Positions 16,150 to 22,390 of a stretch of 22,390 bases of DNA are shown piece by piece. A program made the position numbers and the translations under genes. Where the stretch lies: positions 1-22,390 of the forward strand of contig CABQKL010000023.1 of assembly GCA_902464645.1 (NCBI GenBank), in the 5' to 3' direction. Position 1 is the stretch's first letter; every line of letters begins with the position of its first letter. This stretch comes from an uncultured Collinsella sp. (lineage in GTDB: Bacteria > Actinomycetota > Coriobacteriia > Coriobacteriales > Coriobacteriaceae). Below the pieces are notes generated by a model, which did not search any database, was not told the DNA's origin, and saw only the letters and a list, made by a program, of their open reading frames with translations.

Positions 16150-17728
16150 GTGGCCGGAATTGGTTTTGAGCTCAAGCGCCTGTTTAGGCGCAAGGGCCTG
16201 TTTGCCACGATGCGTGCTTACGGCTACGCCGGCATTGTGTGCACGGGTCGCTTACGGCTACGCCGGCATTGTGTGCACGGGTCCCATGTTGTTGGGCGTG
16301 CTGCTCCAGGTGGGTGTCTTGATGCTGTGCGGTCTGTGGGGTGTGGGCCGTGCCAACCAGGATCTGCTGGTGTGCATGGTGACCTACACACTGCTGGCCT
16401 CACTTTTGCTCACGAGCTTTTTCTCCATGCCGGTCACGCGCTTTTTGGCTGATATGTTGTTTGCCGAGCGCGAGGATGAGATACTGCCTTCGTTTTGGGG
16501 CTCCAACGCCATCATGCTCGTTGCGGGCACGGTGCTCTACGGCGTCTTTTTGCTGTTCTCGGGCGCCACGCTGCTGCAGGGGCTGCTGTGCCTGTGGCTG
16601 TTCAACATTATGATCGTCAACTGGAACGGCATGAGCTACCTCACGGCCATCAAGGATTACCGCGGCATCCTGTGCAGCTTTGCGGCTGCCATTGGCGTGG
16701 CGTGCCTGTGCGCCCTGGCCGCGCTGGCGCTGGGACTGCCGCCGGTCGAGGGCCTGTTGGCATCAATTGCTCTGGGCTACGGCGTCATGCTCGCCTGGGA
16801 CGTGGTACTGCTGTACCGGTATTTTCCTCAAAGCGATCGCAGCCCCTGGCTCTTTTTGCGCTGGCTTGACCAATTTATGCCGCTCGCGCTCACGGGCCTA
16901 TTTACCAATCTGGGACTCTTTGCGCACCTGGTGATTATTTGGGCTGGTCCCATTGGCGTTCAGGTCAAGGGCTTGTTTTATGGTGCGCCCTACTACGATG
17001 TGCCGGCGCTGATCGCGTTTTTGACGATCCTGGTCACGACCCTCAACTTTGTGGTCTCGGTCGAGGTCAACTTCTATCCACGCTACCGCGACTACTACAG
17101 TCTGTTCAACGACGGCGGCGTGGTGGGCGACATCGTGGTGGCAGAGGAGGGGATGCTCTCCACGCTCAACAGCGAACTGCGCTTTTGCGCGCTCAAACAG
17201 TTGTTTGTGACCGCGGCGGTCATCTCGCTCGAGACCACGGTGCTGTCGGCCTTACCGTTGGGCTTTAATAACCTTATGCACGGGTATTTTCGCACGCTGT
17301 GCGTGGGCTATGGCCTGTATGCCGTGGGCAATACGGTGATGCTCATCTTGCTGTACTTTACCGACTACAAGGGGGCCGTGATGGCATCGGGGCTGTTTGC
17401 CGGTGTGGCCGGGCTGGCGACTGCCGTGTCGTTGCTTTTGCCGCAGCAGTTTTACGGCTTTGGCTTTTTGTTGGGTGCAGCGGTGTTTTTTATCGTGGCG
17501 CTTCTGCGGCTCGATACCTATACCGCCAACTTGCCGTATCGTATCCTGAGCCAGCAGCCCATTGTGGCGACCGACAAAACGGGTCGCTTTACACAGCTGG
17601 GCCGCTTGCTCGACCGTGCCGACCAGCGCTATGAGGAAGGTCGCCATAAGGGTGAGCCATATGGCGCGTTTGAGCGCGCAGTAGTTCACGTGTATCGCAA
17701 GCATTGGGGAGGTTCTGATGACCGATAG
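16150..17728 (+). pseudogene. pelG: PelG, membrane transporter of the Pel complex, frameshifted by a 34-bp tandem duplication
   Basis: The GTG at 16150, three bases after pelF and behind GGGGGAG, begins MAGIGFELKRLFRRKGLFAT, the typical PelG start. After RAYGYAGIVCTG the frame is lost because bases 16216-16249 are repeated exactly as 16250-16283. The second copy re-enters the correct frame (AYGYAGIVCTGPMLLGVLLQ) and stays open to the TAG at 17726-17728. Removing one copy leaves 1545 bases, exactly 514 codons plus stop. The protein would be a roughly 12-helix polysaccharide transporter of the MOP-like PelG family, moving the polymer across the membrane with PelD and PelE. As sequenced, translation from 16150 ends at about 100 residues. 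Explanations are a recent inactivating duplication, a reversible on/off switch, or an assembly error. Confidence 0.85.
16216..16283. repeat. Exact 34-bp tandem duplication inside pelG
   Basis: Copy 1 is 16216-16249 and copy 2 is 16250-16283, identical in all 34 bases, with unambiguous edges (preceded by T, followed by C). The unit begins GCTTACGGCTACGCC and ends TGCACGGGTC. Since 34 is not a multiple of three, each gain or loss of a copy toggles the reading frame. Confidence 0.97.
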
Positions 17729-19488
17729 GATGATGTCTCGCCGTCGCCTGTTTGAGGCGGCTGCCGGTGCGCTGTTGCTTTCGGGCTGCTCGGTGCAGGA
17801 AGGACTCCTCGACCAAAAAGGTCAAAAAGCAGGACAAGATTAAAAAGACCGAGGCCTCCGACCAGTCCAAGCACCTGCGCGACAAGGACGAGCTCTACGA
17901 GGTCTACGATGACTCGGGTATTGTGACCATGTACCTGACGGTCTCACGCGGCAACAGCTCCGAGAACACCGACCACAGCTGGGCCGAGATCAACACGTAC
18001 TCGGTGTATGACTATGCCGACATGGGCGTGACGCGCTATCAGGTTATGGGCCTGCTGCAGCCGGGCGACGAAGACGGCCCGGTGGCCGGCGAGGTTGGCT
18101 ATGGCGAGGAAGCGCCCAATGCTACCGTGCAGGTGCGCGGCCAGACATCGAGCAATAACTCGCAGAAGAATTACAAGGTGGAGCTCAAAAAGGGCAAGGG
18201 TACCTGGCGCCAACAGCGCGCGATTGCGCTCAACAAGCACATGGGCGAGGGTATGCGTTTTCGCAACAAGATGGCCTACGACCTTATCCGCGGGATTCCC
18301 CAGATGATGGGCCTGCGCACGCAGTTTGTGCATCTGTGGGTGTGCGACCAGACCGAAAAGTCCAACGACACCTTTGAGGACTACGGCCTGTTTACGCAGG
18401 TGGAGCAGCTCAACAAGACGGCGCTTAAGGCGCACGGCTTGGATAAGAACGGGCATCTGTATAAGGTGAACAGCTTCGATTTCCATCGCTACGAGGACAT
18501 CATTAAGCTCGCCGACGATCCCGACTACAACCAGGCCAAATTTGAGGGCATGCTCGAGATTAAGGGCGATTCGGACCACACCAAGCTCATCGAGATGCTC
18601 GATGCGCTCAACGACGAATCGCAAAAGATCGATGATGTGTTCGATACCTACTTTGATTCCGAGAATCTGGTTTATTGGCTGGCGTTTCAGATTCTGACGG
18701 GCAACTGTGATACGCAGAACCGTAACTGCTATCTGTACAGCCCTCTCAACTCAAATACCTGGTACTTTTTGGATTGGGATAACGACGGCATGCTGCGTAA
18801 GCTGGAGCTTTCTCTTACCGGGTTTTCGGACTACGCGAGCTGGGAGCGCGGCGCGAGTAACTACTGGGGCAACGTGCTGTTTAACCGCGCGTTGCGCAGC
18901 AAGTCGTTCCGCAGCGAACTCGACCGTGCCGTCAAGGACTTGCGCTCGTATTTGACCGAGAATCGCCTGACCAAGATGATCAAGCACTACCGCGAGGTGA
19001 CTGAATCCCTGGTCTTTGCTTCGCCCGATATCGACCATCTGCCTGTCTCCAAGGACCAATACGAGCAGATTGCCGTGGCGATTCCCTCCGAGATCGAGGA
19101 GAACTACAAGAGCTTTCGCGAGAGTTTTAAAAAGCCCATGCCGTTCTACATCGGCGTGCCGCAGATCGATAACGGTAAGCTGCGTATTAACTGGGATGCG
19201 TCCTACGACTTTGAGGCGCGCGACATTCGCTACACCGTGGAGCTTGCGCGTGACTATGCAATAAGCGACGTGGTCTTTAAGGCCGAGGACGTGCTGCTTC
19301 CCGAGGTGACCTGCGATGCGCCCGATGCCGGCCAGTATTTTGTGCGCGTGCGTGCCACCAACTCCGACGGCTTTACGCAAGATGCGTTTGACTACTATGT
19401 GACCGACGACGGCAAGCACTACGGCATGAAGTGTTTTTACGTGCAAGGCGGCGGTAAGGTCGTGGAGGACACGTATGAGGAGGGCTAG
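17718..19488 (+). pseudogene. cotH: CotH-family lipoprotein, one-base frameshift between signal peptide and body
   Basis: The ATG at 17718 overlaps pelG by 11 bases and has an excellent GGGGAGG site five bases before it. It reads MTDRMMSRRRLFEAAAGALL then LSGC, a lipoprotein signal with Cys24, after an SRRRLF twin-arginine-like start. That frame stops after about 42 codons. The frame shifted by one base carries the real body, KDSSTKKVKKQDKIKK to the TAG at 19486-19488. Dropping one G of the GG at 17798-17799 joins them into 589 codons. The body has CotH-family features: VRGQTSSNNSQKNYKVELKK, LNKHMGEGMRFRNKMAYDLI, and NRNCYLYSPLNSNTWYFLDWDNDG, the kinase-like Asp motif region. A fibronectin-like C-terminal domain follows (YIGVPQIDNGKLRINWD). 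CotH proteins are protein kinase-like and, in clusters with VTC and DUF4956, sit at the cell surface. Internal initiation could still give an unexported body. Confidence 0.8.
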
Positions 19489-20266
19489 CGCGCTGCTTGA
19501 GCGCTTGGCGGCTCCGCCTGTGCGTACCACGCAGGAGCGTTACCGCCACGAGCTCAAATATCTCATTAACGAGGGCGAGCACTCCGCGCTTGCCTGTCGC
19601 ATGGCGCCGGTGTTTAAACTGGACAAGCATGCGCGGGCAGGCGGTTACACCATTCGCAGCCTGTATTTTGACGACTACTGCAACTCGGCCTACGAGGAAA
19701 AAGACGCCGGTATTCTCATGCGCAAAAAGTATCGCGTGCGCATCTATAACGGCAGCGACAAGGTGATTAAGCTCGAGCGCAAAAAGAAGTTCGGCAGCTG
19801 GATCTATAAGGAGGACGCGCCGCTTACGCGCGGCGAGTTTGAGCAGATCCTGGCTGGCGACTACGACTTTTTGCTGAGGAGCCCCTATCCGCTCTGCCGA
19901 GAGTTCTACATCGAGTGCATCTGCAACATGATGCGCCCGCGGACTATTGTGGACTACGAGCGCGAGCCGTGGGTGATGGACGAGGGCACCGTGCGCATTA
20001 CGTTTGACATGAACGTGCGTGCCGCGGTGGGAAGCTTCGATATCTTTGACGCGACGCTGCCCGCGCTGCCGGTCCTGGAGCCCGGCAAGCTGGTGATGGA
20101 GGTCAAGTTTACGGAGTTTTGCCCGCAACTGGTGCGTGATATGGTGCCGCCGGGAGCGGCCGAGCTTACGGCGGTCTCCAAGTACTGCCTGTGTTACGAA
20201 AAGACCGCCTACCTTCGCGGATTTAACTACTGGGAATCGGATTTTGAGAACCGAGGGGATATTTAG
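19475..20266 (+). CDS. VTC-domain protein (polyphosphate polymerase-like)
   Basis: The protein has 263 residues; the ATG at 19475 overlaps the cotH gene by 14 bases. The protein is a single VTC tunnel domain: RYRHELKYLI (22-31) at the start, IRSLYFDDY (60-68), RKKYRVRIYNGSDKVIKLER (86-105), KKFGSWIYKED (108-118), the acidic strand VMEVKFTEF and the closing SKYCLCYEKT. Alternating Lys/Arg and Glu on these strands are the ligand residues of VTC4-type polyphosphate polymerases and their triphosphate-tunnel relatives. In bacteria this gene very often sits beside cotH and DUF4956, as here, and its product and substrate in that setting are not settled; the residues allow phosphate-polymer chemistry. 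It is cytosolic, with no signal peptide. Followed after three bases by the DUF4956 gene. Confidence 0.85.
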   Translation: MRRASALLERLAAPPVRTTQERYRHELKYLINEGEHSALACRMAPVFKLDKHARAGGYTIRSLYFDDYCNSAYEEKDAGILMRKKYRVRIYNGSDKVIKLERKKKFGSWIYKEDAPLTRGEFEQILAGDYDFLLRSPYPLCREFYIECICNMMRPRTIVDYEREPWVMDEGTVRITFDMNVRAAVGSFDIFDATLPALPVLEPGKLVMEVKFTEFCPQLVRDMVPPGAAELTAVSKYCLCYEKTAYLRGFNYWESDFENRGDI

Positions 20267-20269
20267 ACC

Positions 20270-20935
20270 ATGAGCACCAGGGACTTTTTTAAGAACTCCG
20301 TTTTGGAGGCGTTTGGCCAGGTCGACCCTGCCAAGATTGGCCTTTCGCTGCTCGTGGCGCTCGCCATGGGCATCCTGATCTATTACGTGTACAAGCGCTT
20401 TTTTACCGGCGTGGTGTATTCGCGCAGCTTTGCCGTGACGCTCGTGGGCATGTGCGTGCTCACCTGCATGGTCACGCTCGCGATCTCGACCAACGTGGTC
20501 ATCTCGCTCGGTATGGTTGGTGCTCTGTCTATTGTCCGCTATCGTACGGCGGTCAAGGACCCGCTCGACCTGCTGTATCTGTTTTGGGCTATTACCACGG
20601 GCATTACGGCCGGCGCCGGCATGTATGCGCTCGTGGGGCTCACGGCGGTGGTGATCGTGGTGATGATCGCCGGCTTTGCGAGCCACCAGGACAAGGCGCG
20701 CGTTTACATGATGGTCATCCACTACACGGGTCAGACCACTGGCGACGATATCGTGCGTGCATTTGGGCGCACCAAGTTTACCGTCAAGTCCAAGACGATG
20801 CGCGGCGACAAAGTCGAGATGGCCGTCGAGCTTTTCTCGGACGGTGTTGACATGCCCTATGCGGATGCCATTCGCGCGCTCGACGGCGTTGAAGATCTGA
20901 CGTTGATCCAATATAACGGCGAATATCACGGCTAA
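20270..20935 (+). CDS. DUF4956 membrane protein
   Basis: The protein has 221 residues, ATG at 20270, three bases after the VTC stop, with GAGGGG upstream. There are about four membrane segments (around 22-42, 47-75, 80-120 region and 120-142). The conserved DUF4956 core SLGMVGALSIVRYRTAVKDP (83-102) followed by LDLLYLFWAI is present in full. A soluble ferredoxin-like C-terminal domain (about 150-221) ends in LDGVEDLTLIQYNGEYHG. The family is a regular partner of VTC-domain and CotH proteins and its role is unknown; a membrane complex with the VTC protein is a reasonable inference. It is the last gene of the operon, followed by a 12-bp perfect stem-loop. Confidence 0.85.
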   Translation: MSTRDFFKNSVLEAFGQVDPAKIGLSLLVALAMGILIYYVYKRFFTGVVYSRSFAVTLVGMCVLTCMVTLAISTNVVISLGMVGALSIVRYRTAVKDPLDLLYLFWAITTGITAGAGMYALVGLTAVVIVVMIAGFASHQDKARVYMMVIHYTGQTTGDDIVRAFGRTKFTVKSKTMRGDKVEMAVELFSDGVDMPYADAIRALDGVEDLTLIQYNGEYHG

Positions 20936-20939
20936 CTAT

Positions 20940-20967
20940 GGTCCGGCGTTTTAACAAACGCCGGACC
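20940..20967 (+). terminator. Stem-loop at the end of the pel operon
   Basis: GGTCCGGCGTTT (20940-20951) pairs perfectly with AAACGCCGGACC (20956-20967) around a 4-base loop, five bases after the DUF4956 stop. No U-run follows, so it resembles the tail-less stem-loops of high-GC bacteria more than a classical terminator. Confidence 0.6.
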
Positions 20968-20979
20968 GCTCGACGCTGC

Positions 20980-21079
20980 GCGGGCATCTGCCGGGCGATC
21001 TGCCGCTCAAACCGTCGCTCGCGTACATAAAGTACGCTTCGCTCCTCTTTCGCGGCACCTCGCCACGGCAGCTGCCCGC
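20980..21079. repeat. Intergenic 100-bp imperfect palindrome
   Basis: The outer arms GCGGGCATCTGCCG (20980-20993) and CGGCAGCTGCCCGC (21066-21079) match with one mismatch. The inner arms continue (GGCGA..TGCCGC against GCGGCA..TCGCC), and the exact centre is GCGTAC-ATAAA-GTACGC (21021-21037). All parts share one symmetry centre near 21029, so it is a single cruciform-forming unit. It fills the gap between the pel operon and the regulator gene. Probably a dispersed palindromic repeat of this genus; copy number cannot be seen here. Confidence 0.65.
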
Positions 21080-21111
21080 TCGCTGACGTTTGCTCGACCT
21101 GGATGAGCGAG

Positions 21112-21142
21112 TTGATTCATTGAGCGCGTTCGCGGGTATTAT
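21112..21142 (+). promoter_or_regulatory. Candidate promoter of the LacI-family regulator gene
   Basis: TTGATT (21112-21117) and TATTAT (21137-21142) are 19 bases apart. The -10 ends two bases before an operator-like palindrome, which would place the operator over the transcription start. Confidence 0.4.
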
Positions 21143-21144
21143 GG

Positions 21145-21158
21145 TGAAAGCGATTTCA
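21145..21158. promoter_or_regulatory. LacI-family operator at the regulator's own promoter
   Basis: TGAAAGCGATTTCA fits the palindromic consensus TGAAANCGNTTNCA of LacI/CcpA-type regulators. It lies just after the candidate -10 and 16 bases before the GTG start, and differs at two positions from the paired sites before the PTS gene. Suggests autorepression. Confidence 0.65.
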
Positions 21159-21173
21159 ATGACAGGGGTGCTC

Positions 21174-22154
21174 GTGGTTAAGATGAAAGATGTGGCCGAG
21201 TTGGCCGGCGTTTCGAGCGCCGCCGTCTCGCGGTACCTCAACGGTGGGTATATCTCGGCGGATAAGGCCGAGCGCATTAAGCAGGCGATTGAGCTGACCG
21301 GATACGTGCGATCCAGCCAGGCTCGCGCGCTGCGCACCGGTTCCACCAAGCTCATCGGCGTCATCGTGCCTAAGATCAACTCGGAATCCGTGAGCCGCAT
21401 TACCGCCGGTATTGGCCAGGTGCTCGGTCGCCGTGGCTACCAGATGCTGCTTGCCAACACCGACAATGCGCCCGATCGCGAGCTCGAATACCTCGATTTA
21501 TTCCAAAACCATCCGGTTGATGGCATTGTGCTGGTGGCAACCATGATCACCGACGAGCACCGTCGGGCGATTGACTCGTGCCGCGTGCCCATTGTGCTGA
21601 TCGGTCAGCATGTCGAGGGCGCGGCGTGCGTCTATCATGACGATTACGAGGCTGCCTTTGAGCTGGGCCGTGCGCTTGCGGGTCGCGTGGACGGCAAGAT
21701 CGCCTACATTGGAGTTTCCGAAGAGGACCGCGCTGCCGGTTTCGACCGTCGTCGCGGTTTTGAGGCCGGCTTGCGCGCCGCGGGCGCGGTGCTTGATCCG
21801 AGCCTGATTCGCCAGGGGTCATTTACGCTCGACTCGGGCTATCGCGCTGCGCGCGAACTGCTCTCCGTCGATCCCGATGTTTCGTTTATCGCGTGCGCGA
21901 CTGACACTATGGCGGCCGGCGCCCTGCGCGCTTTTGACGAGCTGCGCGGCGTGGGCGAGGGCGTGCGTCGCGTGAGCGGTTTTGGCGACAACGCGTTTTT
22001 GCGCGCACTGACGGGCGGCATTCCCACCGTGCATTATGGCTACCTGACCAGTGGCGTCGAGGCGACCAATATGCTGCTCGACGCGCTCGATGGCGAGGAG
22101 GGGGAGAGCGGCCTGCGGACGCTCAAACTTGGGCATCAGCTCATGAATGTCTAG
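21174..22154 (+). CDS. LacI-family transcriptional repressor, probably of a sugar PTS (sucrose-type)
   Basis: The protein has 326 residues from GTG 21174, six bases or so after AGGGG; ATG 21183 is an alternative. Upstream in-frame codons run across the promoter and operator and are rejected. The N-terminal helix-turn-helix MKDVAELAGVSSAAVSRYLN (residues 4-23) and hinge ALRTGSTKLIGVIVPKINSE are canonical. The periplasmic-binding-protein-like effector domain follows with the usual blocks LANTDNAPDRELEYLDLFQN, VDGIVLVATMI and FIACATDTMAAGALRAFDEL. The product should bind the three matching operators, one before its own gene and two before the adjacent PTS permease, and release them on binding a sugar or sugar phosphate. 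Sucrose is suggested by the neighbour's N-terminus but not proven. Confidence 0.88.
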   Translation: MVKMKDVAELAGVSSAAVSRYLNGGYISADKAERIKQAIELTGYVRSSQARALRTGSTKLIGVIVPKINSESVSRITAGIGQVLGRRGYQMLLANTDNAPDRELEYLDLFQNHPVDGIVLVATMITDEHRRAIDSCRVPIVLIGQHVEGAACVYHDDYEAAFELGRALAGRVDGKIAYIGVSEEDRAAGFDRRRGFEAGLRAAGAVLDPSLIRQGSFTLDSGYRAARELLSVDPDVSFIACATDTMAAGALRAFDELRGVGEGVRRVSGFGDNAFLRALTGGIPTVHYGYLTSGVEATNMLLDALDGEEGESGLRTLKLGHQLMNV

Positions 22155-22242
22155 TCCTTGGACGCGTCTGCCTGCCTTTGAATCCCCAGTTTTTGTCTCA
22201 AAACTACCATTCGCCGGCTTTTTCCTACCGTTCACCCTACTG

Positions 22243-22256
22243 TGAAAACGATTACA
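22243..22256. promoter_or_regulatory. Upstream operator O1 of the PTS gene
   Basis: TGAAAACGATTACA is a LacI-family palindromic site. Its centre is 26 bases from that of the second site, about 2.5 helical turns. Confidence 0.75.
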
Positions 22257-22268
22257 GACATATGAAAC

Positions 22269-22282
22269 TGAAAACGATTACA
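22269..22282. promoter_or_regulatory. Downstream operator O2 of the PTS gene
   Basis: TGAAAACGATTACA is identical to O1 in all 14 bases (flanking CAG also shared). It lies 56 bases before the ATG at 22339. The promoter itself is not obvious here; the sites probably cover or flank it. Confidence 0.75.
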
Positions 22283-22338
22283 GTGTAAGTGTCAAAGATG
22301 GCCGGGTGCAGATGCGCCCGTTGGAGGAAAGGGAAGTC

Positions 22339-22390
22339 ATGGACTACCGCAAATCAGCCCAAGAGGTGCTCGACAACATCGGTGGCGCCG
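22339..22390 (+). CDS. PTS sugar permease, EIIB N-terminus (partial, runs off the window)
   Basis: The ATG at 22339 follows a strong GGAGGAAAGGG site (22323-22333). Only 17 residues are visible, MDYRKSAQEVLDNIGGA. This is the start of a glucose/sucrose-family EIIB domain (the pattern is M-x-Y-x-x-x-A-x-x-V-L-x-x-x-G-G), as in sucrose-type EIIBC(A) permeases. The phosphorylated Cys and the EIIC domain lie beyond the edge. Position behind two operators and a LacI gene fits an inducible sugar uptake operon. Confidence 0.65.
   Translation, partial: MDYRKSAQEVLDNIGGA

Noticed and set aside
16150..16452. 100-codon protein from the pelG start as a separate small gene
   Set aside because: Its second half is only out-of-frame pelG; the 34-bp duplication explains the short frame.
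19373..20929. 518-codon open frame on the minus strand
   Set aside because: Antisense across three well-supported genes (cotH, VTC, DUF4956) and full of His/Arg repeats without any recognisable motif.
21090..21173. 28-residue N-terminal extension of the LacI-family regulator
   Set aside because: It would translate across the candidate -10 and operator, and the helix-turn-helix normally begins within the first few residues.

Overview
The window looks like a chromosomal segment of a GC-rich Gram-positive gut actinobacterium of the Coriobacteriia, most likely Collinsella or a close relative. This is an inference from codon use (GC-ending codons and long antisense shadow frames), from a Gram-positive-style Pel operon with CotH, VTC and DUF4956 genes, and from a LacI regulator next to a sugar PTS. 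No rRNA or tRNA is present to settle it.

Layout. (1) 1-1032, minus strand: a secreted transglutaminase-like protein gene broken by two frameshifts and cut by the window edge. (2) 1220-1659, minus strand: an unidentified broken gene remnant. (3) 1760 to about 7230, plus strand: a visibly AT-richer accessory block with a DUF3800 protein, a membrane protein with a lysozyme-like domain, and a complete retron of the nucleoside-deoxyribosyltransferase-effector type (St85/Ec86-like). In the retron the msr-msd RNA can be folded by eye (5106-5273) and is followed by the effector and the reverse transcriptase. The block ends in a strong double-hairpin terminator. (4) 7572-9459: a two-gene AAA ATPase plus RloB defence pair. 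(5) 9805-20935: an eight-gene operon, mostly overlapping or only a few bases apart: pelD (with an SDR-like N-terminal fusion), pelE, a pelA-type DUF2194 deacetylase gene, pelF, pelG, cotH, a VTC-domain gene and a DUF4956 gene. Two neighbouring genes are out of frame: pelG through an exact 34-bp tandem duplication, and cotH through a one-base shift just after its lipobox. (6) 21174 to the right edge: a LacI-family regulator with an operator-like site at its own promoter and two near-identical sites in front of a PTS sugar permease gene that starts at the edge.

How the parts work together. The retron and RloAB form a defence island next to a cell-surface polysaccharide locus. PelD keeps the c-di-GMP I-site (RESD) with a degenerate GGDEF signature, so the polysaccharide machine should be gated by c-di-GMP. 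PelF would polymerise the sugar with the PelD/PelE/PelG membrane complex, and the DUF2194 protein would modify it. CotH, VTC and DUF4956 form an accessory module of unclear role. As sequenced, the duplication in pelG should switch the Pel system off. Loss of one repeat copy restores a 514-codon gene, so the switch may be reversible. Two long imperfect intergenic palindromes (9535-9655 and 20980-21079) flank the operon.
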